Shown in pieces: positions 55,801 through 64,000 of a stretch of DNA of 64,000 bases (the first letter of the stretch is position 1; each line of letters opens with the position of its first letter). The position numbers were made by a program, and so were the translations under genes. The stretch covers positions 310,001 through 374,000 of the forward strand of contig NZ_BDDT01000002.1 in the NCBI RefSeq assembly GCF_001661495.1, given 5' to 3'. This stretch comes from Pseudoalteromonas prydzensis (lineage in GTDB: Bacteria > Pseudomonadota > Gammaproteobacteria > Enterobacterales > Alteromonadaceae). Under the pieces are notes generated by a model that saw only the letters and a program-made list of their open reading frames with translations, was not told the origin of the DNA and ran no database searches.

Positions 55801-56682
55801 ATGAAGTACTTATTTTGTTTGTTAATACTATTTAGTAATGCCTTAGTTGCAAAGCCAGCATTGGTTATTGATATTCTTAGTAATGAGAATTTTAGTGAGC
55901 GTTATAGCGCATTTTTAAATGGCCGTGACGCACTTAGTATTACTGATTTTACTGCTAATACACATGGCTCTCATCTTGAGATCGTGGAAATGATTTTACT
56001 CCAACAAGCCTTATATTTAGGCGGTGAAACTCGCCCGGTGGAGTTTCGTGCGCAGTCATGGATAAACAATACAGAATTTGATGCTTTGATTGATGGCTCT
56101 AGCTTAATGCTGGCGCGTAGTATGTGGCATGAAGATATCTTAAATTACCGCGGCTCGCTGTATGTTAGTGAGGCTGTTATTGAATTTGGACAGTACGAGG
56201 CTGGCTTATATGTCGCCGCAGATAATTTGCAAGCACAACAGTTACAAATATCGCAACTCAATAAGCTAACTGTGGTTGTTAATCCTCGTTGGCAGGTTGA
56301 TTGGCGTGCACTGGTTAATACTCCGATGAGCGCAATTAGCTATGTTGGACCATGGGAGGAAATGTTGGCGATGGTTAAAGCGAAAGTGGTTGATGCGATG
56401 ATGATTAATTTTAGTGTCGGCGCTGACTTGGATTTAAATTATGACGGACAATTATTTACGCCAATAAAAAACGTTAAGGTGGTGCTGCCTGATACCCGCC
56501 ATTTTGTTGTAAGTAAAAAGCACCCGCAAGGTAAAGAGGTCGCCCAAGCCCTTTCGAGAGGTTTAAAAATATTGCAACAAAGCGGTGTTATCAATAAGGC
56601 ATTCCAGCAATCAGGATTCATCAATCAACAGGTTAAAGATTGGCAGATAATAAATCAGCAAATGATAGTACCCACCCAATGA
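55801..56682 (+). CDS. Periplasmic substrate-binding-like protein
   Basis: A 293-residue exported protein with signal peptide (about 1-18, ending LVA). The pattern (two lobes, VDAMMINFSVGADLDL, ending in VVLPDTRHFVVSKKHPQGKEVAQALSRGLKILQQSGVINKAFQQSGF) resembles SBP_bac_3-like sensors in which a periplasmic protein feeds a signalling partner. Its stop overlaps the start of the membrane GGDEF gene, so a shared signal input is likely. The ligand is unknown. Confidence 0.75.
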   Translation: MKYLFCLLILFSNALVAKPALVIDILSNENFSERYSAFLNGRDALSITDFTANTHGSHLEIVEMILLQQALYLGGETRPVEFRAQSWINNTEFDALIDGSSLMLARSMWHEDILNYRGSLYVSEAVIEFGQYEAGLYVAADNLQAQQLQISQLNKLTVVVNPRWQVDWRALVNTPMSAISYVGPWEEMLAMVKAKVVDAMMINFSVGADLDLNYDGQLFTPIKNVKVVLPDTRHFVVSKKHPQGKEVAQALSRGLKILQQSGVINKAFQQSGFINQQVKDWQIINQQMIVPTQ

Positions 56683-58541
56683 AAAGTTATTTTAACGTAT
56701 TTTTTTTAGTGCTACTGATGTACGGTTGTGAGCTTCTTGCCAGTACCGCAGGGCAAGAAAAGCAGCAATTAGATCGCTATTACGATAAATTTAAAGCAGA
56801 TATTGATGCCGATAAAATGCTGCATGTCATGAGTTATATCAACGAACTACGGCAATTAGCTGTCTCGCAGCAAGCGCTGGAGATCGAGGTTGAAAGTTAT
56901 TTGTTAGAAGCGTTGGTTAAACGCCGTTATGGGGCCTTTGAAGAGGGAGTAAAACTTAATAATTATGCCTTAGAGTTGGCGCAATCTGCTGGTAATAAAG
57001 AGTACACTGCTTGGGCTTATTTACATTTGGCGCATTTAGAGATGGAGCTGGAGCGTTTTCGTTTAGCGCAGGAGTATATACAGCATGCCATTGATTTTTA
57101 TGAAAATGATAATTCAGAGTACACGGCACTCATGTACCTTTGGCAAAGTAAAATCTATTTGGCTAAGGGGAGCTACCATCAAGCGTTACAGGCGAGTGAA
57201 AAAGCACAAAGTGTAACTGCAAATATTGGTGATCTTAGCAATGAAGTGGCGGTTAACCATGCGCAAATTTTACTTAAGCTCGGAGATTATCAAGCTGCAC
57301 AGCTGATGTTAGCTAAAGTTGATCCTAATCAGATCAGTAAATCACAAGAGCGAGTGCGTTTACATTATTACGTGGCTCTCGCTAATTGCTATCTGCAGGC
57401 GGGTAAGTTTAAGCTGGCAATACACACCGCGTTATCGCAGCTAGAAAATAGTTATAATACGCGCTTCTTAGAAGAGCAGGCACAGCTACAGTTTTTGGTG
57501 GCGAGTGCTTACCGCCAGCAAAAAGAGTATAAACTGGCGTATCGTTATTTAAATCGCTATTCGTTGAGCAAAGATGCATTGAGCTTGCAGCGACGCAACA
57601 ATAAAGTGCTACAGTTAGAAGCGCATTTTAAGTTTGATTCGCAAAATCAACAATTACAGCTGCTTGGTAAAGATAATGCATTAAAAGAGCAGCGTTTATT
57701 GCAACAACAGCAAACAATTGAGAATCAGCAATTACAACAACAGCGCTGGTTGCTAGCAGGCATTTTGATAATGTGTGGGCTGGTATTCATTTATTGGCGT
57801 TGGCAAAATCAGCGTTATTTGGTGACGTTGAAGCAGCAAGTTGCTGAACGTACTCATGCACTTGCTAAGAGCAACGAACTTTTAAAAACAATGAGTTACA
57901 CTGATAGCTTAACTGGGCTGCATAATCGTCATTATTTTTTTAGTGTTATTAACCAGCAACTTGCAAAATTATCACGTACTAATCATTTGTTGCCTCCTGC
58001 GCAATTAAAAAGTTTAGTCTTTGCGGTGGTGGATATTGATCATTTTAAAAATATTAACGATAGCCATGGTCATGGAGCGGGGGATCAGGTGTTAGAGCAG
58101 TTCTCAAAAATACTGCAACAACACAGTCGCGATAGCGATTTATTGATCCGATGGGGCGGAGAAGAATTCTTGCTTGTTATGGATAACCTCACTGTTGAAG
58201 AAGCTGCACATACCCTAAATCGTATCCGTAATGCTATTGCTAATCATCAATTTACGTTAAATCATAATGAATTTTTGCATTGCACTTGTTCGGTAGGATT
58301 TGCCAGTTATCCATTTATCGCAGCGATGCCAGAGTTGTTCAATTGGGAGCAGGTGATTGAACTTGCCGATGGTGCTTTATATTTAGCAAAAGAAAATCAA
58401 CGCAATGCCTGGGTAGGCATTGTCCCTTCGACTGAGAAACTACATTGGCAAAGTGACGATGTGGTTAAGCATTATCGTAAATACCTATTAGCAGGTGAAT
58501 TAAAAAGCTATAGCAATATTACCGCAAAGCTGAAATTTTAA
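56679..58541 (+). CDS. Membrane diguanylate cyclase with periplasmic TPR domain and GGDEF
   Basis: A 620-residue protein: signal peptide/anchor (about 1-22), TPR-like helical repeats in the periplasm (about 60-310), one transmembrane helix (about 357-377, WLLAGILIMCGLVFIYWRW), short coiled coil, GGDEF domain. The active-site motif is GGEEF (493-497) and an RxxD inhibitory site (RDSD) lies five residues before it. It should therefore make c-di-GMP and be product-inhibited. The ATG at 56679 overlaps the previous stop (ATGA). It lies next to a flagellar locus with a c-di-GMP riboswitch. Confidence 0.9.
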   Translation: MKSYFNVFFLVLLMYGCELLASTAGQEKQQLDRYYDKFKADIDADKMLHVMSYINELRQLAVSQQALEIEVESYLLEALVKRRYGAFEEGVKLNNYALELAQSAGNKEYTAWAYLHLAHLEMELERFRLAQEYIQHAIDFYENDNSEYTALMYLWQSKIYLAKGSYHQALQASEKAQSVTANIGDLSNEVAVNHAQILLKLGDYQAAQLMLAKVDPNQISKSQERVRLHYYVALANCYLQAGKFKLAIHTALSQLENSYNTRFLEEQAQLQFLVASAYRQQKEYKLAYRYLNRYSLSKDALSLQRRNNKVLQLEAHFKFDSQNQQLQLLGKDNALKEQRLLQQQQTIENQQLQQQRWLLAGILIMCGLVFIYWRWQNQRYLVTLKQQVAERTHALAKSNELLKTMSYTDSLTGLHNRHYFFSVINQQLAKLSRTNHLLPPAQLKSLVFAVVDIDHFKNINDSHGHGAGDQVLEQFSKILQQHSRDSDLLIRWGGEEFLLVMDNLTVEEAAHTLNRIRNAIANHQFTLNHNEFLHCTCSVGFASYPFIAAMPELFNWEQVIELADGALYLAKENQRNAWVGIVPSTEKLHWQSDDVVKHYRKYLLAGELKSYSNITAKLKF

Positions 58542-58589
58542 CGCAGCTTGCGTTACAATCAGCAAAATAGTTATTAATGGTAAAAACGT

Positions 58590-61013
58590 GTGCTACCTGT
58601 TGAAGATATTTATACAGAACTGGTTACCCAACTAAAAACTCAGCCTCTAGCTTTATTACAAGCGCCGCCAGGGGCGGGTAAATCAACGTGGTTGCCACTG
58701 CAATTAATGCGTGATGGGCATTTTCAGCGAATTGTTATGCTTGAACCGCGTCGTCTTGCAGCACGTAACATCGCCAACTATTTAGCCAGTTGTCAAAATG
58801 AGCCTGTCGGGCAAAGTGTTGGTTTACGGATCAAGCAAGAAACCAAAGTTAGTGTTAATACCCGCCTTGAGATTGTCACCGAAGGCATGCTTACCCGTAT
58901 GCTACAAAACGATCCTGAATTGACCGGTGTCGATCTACTTATTTTTGATGAATTTCATGAACGCTCTCTCGCCGCTGATACTGCGTTAGCCTTTGCGCTG
59001 GAATCACAAGCTGCACTGCGTGATGATCTAACTATTTTACTGATGTCGGCAACCCTTGATGGGCAGCGTTATCAGCAGTTTTTTGATTGCCCCATTATTG
59101 AATCAAATGGACGTAGTTTCCCTATTGATGAAGTGTACATTCCAGTAAAAGACGAAAGCCGCTGGCTCGAGCAAATACCTGCAATAATCACTCAAGCCAT
59201 CGACGAACAAGCGGGTAGTGCGTTGGTATTTTTACCCGGCCAACGAGAAATCAATCGAGTCCAACAAGCACTTAAAGAGTTACCTGCTGATTGTCAGGTT
59301 TTTACACTTTTTGGTGAACAAGATAAGGCAACTCAGCAAGCAGCCATTGCACCCGCTAAAAACGGAATGCGCAAGATTGTATTGACGACCAATGTTGCTG
59401 AAACCAGCTTAACCATTGAAGGTATTCGAATTGTTGTGGACAGTGGCAAGCGTCGTGCCGCCAGTTTTAACTTAAAAACCGGTGTTACTGAGCTGACAAC
59501 ACAAAGTATTTCTCGTTCTTCAGCTGTGCAAAGAGCAGGTCGAGCTGGGCGAATAGAGCCCGGTGTTGTATATCGGCTTGGCTCAAAGCAAACCTTTGAA
59601 CGACGTAATAGCCATGATGCGCCGGAAATAGTGAGCACCGATATAAGCCAGTTATTATTAGAGGCAAAATGCTGGGGCGCTGAGTTAAGTGACTTGAGCT
59701 TGTTAGATCCGCCTGCGCAACAACAAGTTCAGCAAGCAACTAAACTACTGCAAATGTTAGAAGCTCTCGACGGTAAAGAAAAACTCACCGCCCTTGGTAC
59801 ACTGATGCTAGGTTTTGGTACTGACATTCGCTTAGCGCACATGCTTATTAAAGCGCAGCAATTAGAGTCGAGCATGCCCGGCATTTATGGTTTAGCTGCA
59901 TATTTAGTGGCGTTATTAGAAAGCCGTATTAGTCATGCTGCCGATTTAAACCTTGCCTTACATGGCCAACACACTCGGCCACATCCTGCATTTAAACAAC
60001 AACTTAATTATTGGTTAAAGCGCTTAAAACTCAGCCCTGTAGGGCAATTAAACACCAGCTATTTAGCGTTGTTGGTGGCGTTTGCGTTTCCAGACCGACT
60101 TGCTAAAAAGCGTGGTAATGGTTATTTACTTGCCAATGGTGCTGGCGCTGAACTTAGTGACGAGTTTTGGCATAACGATGACTACCTCGCGATTGCCAGC
60201 ATGGGGGGGCATAAAGGTGGACGCGTGTTTGCCGGGGTTGCATTTGCTCCTGCTGAAATTGAAAGCGAACTTGGGCACTTATTTTATCAGCAAACACGCT
60301 GTGAGTTTGATGAAAAAACCGGACGCTTTATTCATCAAGATGAGATAAAGCTAGGCGCTATTACCCTCGCCAGTCAGCCGAGTAAACACTCTCTTGATAA
60401 AAGTGAGCGAGCTAAAGCATGGCTTAACATGTTTAAAAAGCATGGCTTTAGTATTTTCAATGAACAGGCTGACAGTGAGCAGTTACTTATACGTATGTGC
60501 TTAGCCAGTAAATTATTACCAGAACAGTTTCCAGCCATGACTGAGCAGTCACTCATTGACAATGCCGATAGCTGGCTTGGTGCATACCTAGAAGATATAA
60601 AAACGCTAGAACAACTTAAAAAGTTTAATTACTGTGAGGCACTACAAAATGTCTTTGACTGGCAGCAACAATCAGCTTTAAAAGCGTTATTACCACTTAG
60701 ATTAACAGTGCCGAGTGGCTCAAATATTAAAATAAACTACCAGCTTGACGGTCCGGCAAAACTCAGTGTGCGGATGCAAGAAGTATACGGCATGACCAGT
60801 ACGCCATTACTCGCACAAGGCAAGCTTGCCCTATTAATGGAGTTGCTTTCACCTGCAAGGCGGCCATTGCAGCTCACGCAAGATCTTGCAGGGTTTTGGC
60901 AGACTAGTTATCGTGATGTGCAAAAAGAAATGAAGGGTCGATATCCCAAACATTTTTGGCCAGACAGCCCTGCAACCAGTGTCGCGACCAGTAAAGTAAA
61001 AAGTAAAATGTGA
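58590..61013 (+). CDS. hrpB: ATP-dependent helicase HrpB
   Basis: An 807-residue DEAH-box helicase. Walker A APPGAGKST (25-33), DEFH (120-123), SAT (153-155), the QRAGRAGR motif in the helicase C domain, and HrpB-specific C-terminal region (FWQTSYRDVQKEMKGRYPKHFWPDSP). Starts with GTG; no ATG is available nearby. HrpB function is still poorly defined in bacteria. A degraded homologous copy lies at 54425. Confidence 0.95.
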   Translation: MLPVEDIYTELVTQLKTQPLALLQAPPGAGKSTWLPLQLMRDGHFQRIVMLEPRRLAARNIANYLASCQNEPVGQSVGLRIKQETKVSVNTRLEIVTEGMLTRMLQNDPELTGVDLLIFDEFHERSLAADTALAFALESQAALRDDLTILLMSATLDGQRYQQFFDCPIIESNGRSFPIDEVYIPVKDESRWLEQIPAIITQAIDEQAGSALVFLPGQREINRVQQALKELPADCQVFTLFGEQDKATQQAAIAPAKNGMRKIVLTTNVAETSLTIEGIRIVVDSGKRRAASFNLKTGVTELTTQSISRSSAVQRAGRAGRIEPGVVYRLGSKQTFERRNSHDAPEIVSTDISQLLLEAKCWGAELSDLSLLDPPAQQQVQQATKLLQMLEALDGKEKLTALGTLMLGFGTDIRLAHMLIKAQQLESSMPGIYGLAAYLVALLESRISHAADLNLALHGQHTRPHPAFKQQLNYWLKRLKLSPVGQLNTSYLALLVAFAFPDRLAKKRGNGYLLANGAGAELSDEFWHNDDYLAIASMGGHKGGRVFAGVAFAPAEIESELGHLFYQQTRCEFDEKTGRFIHQDEIKLGAITLASQPSKHSLDKSERAKAWLNMFKKHGFSIFNEQADSEQLLIRMCLASKLLPEQFPAMTEQSLIDNADSWLGAYLEDIKTLEQLKKFNYCEALQNVFDWQQQSALKALLPLRLTVPSGSNIKINYQLDGPAKLSVRMQEVYGMTSTPLLAQGKLALLMELLSPARRPLQLTQDLAGFWQTSYRDVQKEMKGRYPKHFWPDSPATSVATSKVKSKM

Positions 61014-61113
61014 CGGCGCTTGCAAAGGTAAAGTGATTATAAAAGAGTGTTTTATAGTTTAATAAGAGCTAGGCTAAAAGGCTTAGTCATACGCATAAAC
61101 AAGGAGTTATTTA

Positions 61114-61458
61114 ATGCCACATTTTATTGTCGATTGTTCGCAGAGTATCTTGGCTTACCATGATGAAGATACTATTAATGAACAAATTCATCATACTGCA
61201 AACGCATCTGGATTGTTTGCTGAGCACGAAATTAAAGCCAGAGTAAACCCTTATAAAAACTATTTAGTGGGTAACAAACGAGATGAGTTTATCCACGTAT
61301 TTACTCATATAATGCAAGGACGAACAACACTTCAAAAAGCTGAATTATCAAAAGCGATTGTGACTAAACTTACTCAGTTGTTTCCACATATTGATAATAT
61401 TGCAATGAATGTCAGTGACTTTGAAAAGGCCACTTATTGTAATAAAAGCCAGCTTTAG
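61114..61458 (+). CDS. 5-carboxymethyl-2-hydroxymuconate isomerase (CHMI) family protein
   Basis: A 114-residue protein of the tautomerase superfamily CHMI branch. The N-terminal MPHFIVDCS places Pro as the residue exposed after Met removal, the catalytic base of the family. CHMI acts in homoprotocatechuate degradation, but no other genes of that pathway are here, so the real substrate may differ. AAGGAG precedes the start. Confidence 0.85.
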   Translation: MPHFIVDCSQSILAYHDEDTINEQIHHTANASGLFAEHEIKARVNPYKNYLVGNKRDEFIHVFTHIMQGRTTLQKAELSKAIVTKLTQLFPHIDNIAMNVSDFEKATYCNKSQL

Positions 61459-61533
61459 CTTGGAGATTTTCATAATGCGCTGGTTTATGGCAAAGTTATA
61501 GCGTAATCGTCGGCAAAAATAGTAGGACTTAAA

Positions 61534-61947
61534 ATGAAGAATATAATTGCTGTTTTATGTTTATTTATAAGCACATTCACTGGAGCGCAAACATTAAAGG
61601 TTGTTGATGTTGCAACAGAAATCGCCCCAGCGACTAGCTGGTTAGAAGTGATTGATAGTGGAAAATACGCAAATAGTTGGCAACAGGCGGGGGCGTTTTT
61701 TCAAGAAAATGTACCAGAAGCGCTTTGGGTTTCTAAGTTAGAGCAAGTTCGTACTCCGCTTGGTGCTGTTCAATCTCGCCAAGGTGTTAGCCGTCAAGTG
61801 TTAAGCTCGATCCCACAATTACCTGACGGTGAGTATGTGATTTTAGAGTTTCAAACTGATTTTGCAAATAAAGCGGGCTCTATTGAAACGGTTACCTTAA
61901 AAAAATCAGCTCAGCAGTGGCAAGTAATAGGCTACTTCATTCAATAA
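61534..61947 (+). CDS. Exported DUF4019 protein
   Basis: A 137-residue exported protein with signal peptide (about 1-18, ending TGA or GAQ). The body (ATSWLEVIDSGKYANSWQQAGAFFQENVPEALWVSKLEQVRTPLGAVQSRQ) matches the DUF4019 pattern. Function unknown. Confidence 0.82.
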   Translation: MKNIIAVLCLFISTFTGAQTLKVVDVATEIAPATSWLEVIDSGKYANSWQQAGAFFQENVPEALWVSKLEQVRTPLGAVQSRQGVSRQVLSSIPQLPDGEYVILEFQTDFANKAGSIETVTLKKSAQQWQVIGYFIQ

Positions 61948-61956
61948 GGCCATAAA

Positions 61957-62394
61957 ATGAGTATCGCTATTTCGTTGTCGGAATATGTTAAGAAACGAAC
62001 TGGTGTGGCGCTGGGAGCCTCAGGTTCAATGCGTAATATGCTCGAGCGCTCGCTTGGTGCCCCTTCGTTTTATGTCTTTTGGCGTTATTGGAACCCAATT
62101 TGGAGCTACTATTTATCACGCTTCGTGATGAAACCAATAGCCGATTTTTTACCTAATTGGTGTGCGGTATTAGTGACGTTTGCTGTTAGTGGGGCACTGC
62201 ATGATTTGGCTGTAATGCTTATTAAGTGGCAGTTTATTTACTTCTTTACGCCGTGGTTTATCTTAATGGGCGGATGTGCGCTGCTAAGCGTGCAATTTAA
62301 ACTCAGTTTCCCCAAGCTTCCTTGGTTAGCAAGGGCTGCTATAAATTTGATTTATATTGTGGGGAGTTTTTTTCTTATGAATTTATTATTTTAA
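61957..62394 (+). CDS. Small membrane protein resembling an MBOAT segment
   Basis: A 145-residue membrane protein with three to four helices. FWRYWNPIWSYYLSRFVMKP and FAVSGALHDL resemble the conserved W-N and active-site His region of MBOAT acyltransferases, but the protein is far shorter than the usual 350-500 residues. It could be a truncated or stand-alone acyltransferase core. It is 9 bases after the DUF4019 gene. Confidence 0.6.
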   Translation: MSIAISLSEYVKKRTGVALGASGSMRNMLERSLGAPSFYVFWRYWNPIWSYYLSRFVMKPIADFLPNWCAVLVTFAVSGALHDLAVMLIKWQFIYFFTPWFILMGGCALLSVQFKLSFPKLPWLARAAINLIYIVGSFFLMNLLF

Positions 62395-62443
62395 TTTCAA
62401 TGTGTTAATGCCTTACACTGGATTACGTGCAAGGCATAGAACA

Positions 62444-62884
62444 TTACTTCTTGCCTGTCAGCTCTTCAACAATGGCATTCATCTCTAGTGGCATTTGCGC
62501 CAAAATAGCATCTTGGTCATTGCCTAAAACCAGATCTTTTTCAATGTAAGAAATAACTTCTAAATTTTTCACATTGATAATACCGCCAAACGCTGTAACG
62601 CGTCTTACACCTGGCACTGGAATACCGCCAGTGCTATCTACGTGCAGTACAATAACGTTTTCAAAAGAGAAGTTTTTGTCTTTGATCGCTAAACCTACTT
62701 CGGAATCGTTGCCTGGTACGCCATGCAATGAAACTGGAAAGATCATTGCTGGGTTAGTGGTTGAAAACTCAACGGGTAGGTCATATTTGTCGTTTGTTTT
62801 AAGTTCTGTTGATACACAGCCAGTTAAAGCAAGTGTTGCTGCAAGAGAAATTGTTGCAACGGTTTTCTTTAGATAAGCATTCAT
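62444..62884 (-). CDS. Hypothetical lipoprotein
   Basis: A 146-residue protein with a clear lipoprotein signal peptide ending in LTGC (Cys near residue 23). The rest has no recognisable domain. It contains TAFGGIINVKNLEVISYIEKDLV and probably faces the periplasm. Stands alone and is convergent with the preceding genes. Confidence 0.7.
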   Translation of the reverse strand: MNAYLKKTVATISLAATLALTGCVSTELKTNDKYDLPVEFSTTNPAMIFPVSLHGVPGNDSEVGLAIKDKNFSFENVIVLHVDSTGGIPVPGVRRVTAFGGIINVKNLEVISYIEKDLVLGNDQDAILAQMPLEMNAIVEELTGKK

Positions 62885-63290
62885 AAGAGGTCCTTTTTGA
62901 TGTTGTAGTGCTTCCTAGGGCGGCGATTATACAAATGGTTGCTATTTAAGCAATGCGTAAATTTAGCTATGAAAAATGCAGCTGATTTTTTACTTTTATA
63001 AGCGCAATGAATAAAGCTACAGGTTAAGATGTTTAGGGTACAAAAGGCATGCTTTGTTGCTGATACAGGGATGGTTCGAACAAAGTGAAAAATATTCAAT
63101 AATTGTGTTTTATTATAGTGTAACGCTATGTTTTTGCTGGAATTATACGAGGTTGCACACGTTAAGGTGAGCAAACTCTATTTATCTTTGTAAAGAGTGC
63201 ATTGGTTTAAATTGCTACTTTAATTTTGCTTTAATCAATGCCATAGCGTATTTTTAGATATTCTTAACGTTGAGTTTTATAGGAATTCAA
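62885..63290. other. Intergenic stretch between the lipoprotein and DUF3185 genes
   Basis: No gene is supported here. It should contain the divergent promoters of both neighbours. A 97-codon minus-strand open frame (62881-63174) overlaps the lipoprotein start and shows no family features. Confidence 0.6.
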
Positions 63291-63482
63291 ATGAATAAAA
63301 TAATTGGTATTGCGCTGATCTGTATTGGTGTTGCATTAGCTTTTTGGGGTTATGACGTCTATGACTCAGCAAGTTCGCAAATTACCCGCACTTTAAATGG
63401 CGAAACTCCGCTTGAAGCGTGGGCGGCCATGGTTGGTGGGGCTGTGTGTATTGTATTTGGTGCATTTAAAGTAAAAGGGTAA
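63291..63482 (+). CDS. DUF3185 small membrane protein
   Basis: A 63-residue protein with two hydrophobic helices (IIGIALICIGVALAFWGYDVYDSASS and AAMVGGAVCIVFGAF) and the pattern of DUF3185. The ATG at 63291 follows a short AGGA; a longer frame begins 7 codons earlier. Function unknown. Confidence 0.78.
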   Translation: MNKIIGIALICIGVALAFWGYDVYDSASSQITRTLNGETPLEAWAAMVGGAVCIVFGAFKVKG

Positions 63483-63505
63483 CTTTTTTATTGGGCTACT
63501 CGCTT

Positions 63506-64000
63506 TTATTCATCATTAAACTGCAGTTTTAGCCATTGTTTGAGCTGCAGTATATTCGCATTTTCAGCCTTTCCTTTTGCGCTCACGAAGTGAAATTGTT
63601 GGTATGGATTCAAAATAGGCTCACCTATTTGCACTAGCATGCCATGTTTAATATCATCTTTTACAAACTGTTTATGGGTAACCACTATACCTAATTGGCG
63701 CATAGCCGCTTGTGTTGCTTGCACCGATATACTAAAAGTTAAGTTTTTATGCTGTTGTGGCATGGCTAACTTTTGGGCGTCGCACCAGACTTGCCAATCG
63801 GTATAGCGACGTGGGTTTTCGACAAAAATTGCAGGGTATTTACTCAGCATTGTTTGTAGATTTTGCGTTGGATCGAGTAGTTGTGGGCTACACACTAAAA
63901 TTAGCTCGTCATCACCTAACTTTTCACACGCGTAGTTAGTCCAATCTTTGGCATTGCCATGAATTAATGCAACATCAACTCCTTGCTGCTCTAAATTAAA
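63506..64000 (-). CDS. LysR-family transcriptional regulator, C-terminal part (truncated by window edge)
   Basis: The minus-strand frame is open from base 64000, so the N-terminal HTH lies outside the window. The visible part is the effector-binding domain of a GcvA-like LysR protein: VDVALIHGNAKDW, LILVCSPQLL and WQVWCDAQKLAMP are typical. The last residues are KQWLKLQFNDE. Target unknown. Confidence 0.88.
   Translation of the reverse strand, partial: FNLEQQGVDVALIHGNAKDWTNYACEKLGDDELILVCSPQLLDPTQNLQTMLSKYPAIFVENPRRYTDWQVWCDAQKLAMPQQHKNLTFSISVQATQAAMRQLGIVVTHKQFVKDDIKHGMLVQIGEPILNPYQQFHFVSAKGKAENANILQLKQWLKLQFNDE

Noticed and set aside
62881..63174. 97-codon minus-strand open frame
   Set aside because: Overlaps the lipoprotein gene start and has no coding features.

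Overview
The window reads as a chromosomal segment of a marine gammaproteobacterium, most likely an Alteromonadales/Pseudoalteromonas-like organism. This rests on the gene content (bo3 oxidase, EttA, MetA, cobalamin-dependent MetH, PaiB-like, DUF547, CsbD and DUF3185 proteins), the modest G+C and the Vibrio/Aeromonas-type lateral flagellar genes. It is an inference from family resemblance, not from a search.

Left part (1-19.6 kb), housekeeping and accessory genes: the end of a cyoBCDE cytochrome bo3 operon; a GNAT/PaiB-like pair divergent from a MocR-type regulator with a palindromic intergenic operator; a hypothetical exported protein; a class II-type deacetylase; a PilZ protein; a TlpA-like thioredoxin; ettA followed by a 7-bp tandem repeat; two tandem beta-barrel proteins; then metA and a methionine synthase split into two separately translated genes; then DUF547, YgeA-type racemase and CsbD genes.

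Centre (20.1-54.4 kb), an almost complete lateral (secondary, LafK/LafS-type) flagellar system in one block: flgNM and flgA on the minus strand; flgBCDEFGHIJKL, an unrecognised gene in the LafW position, lafA, fliD, fliS, fliT-like, fliK, fliL, lafS (sigma-28), lafT/lafU (MotA/MotB), a PilZ protein, fliMNPQR-flhBA; then motY, lafK (sigma-54 activator) and fliEFGHIJ. No chemotaxis genes and no flhF/flhG are present. I see a c-di-GMP-I (GEMM) riboswitch in the leader of motY-lafK-fliE..J, two sigma-54-type promoters each with a near-identical upstream 17-bp palindrome (candidate LafK sites), and sigma-28-like promoters before flgM and lafA. Together these suggest a cascade: c-di-GMP-gated lafK, then LafK/sigma-54 basal-body genes, then LafS/FlgM-controlled filament genes.

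Right part (54.4-64 kb): a decayed hrpB copy, an intact RpiB/LacAB-type isomerase, a periplasmic-binding-like protein and a membrane diguanylate cyclase, intact hrpB, then a CHMI-family protein, a DUF4019 protein, a small membrane protein, a lipoprotein, a DUF3185 protein and a LysR regulator running off the end. A decayed 3' fragment of the same isomerase gene lies on the left edge of the flagellar block. Gene order isomerase-X-hrpB therefore occurs twice in tandem, once degraded with the flagellar block as X and once intact. This is the clearest trace of how the flagellar locus came to be here.
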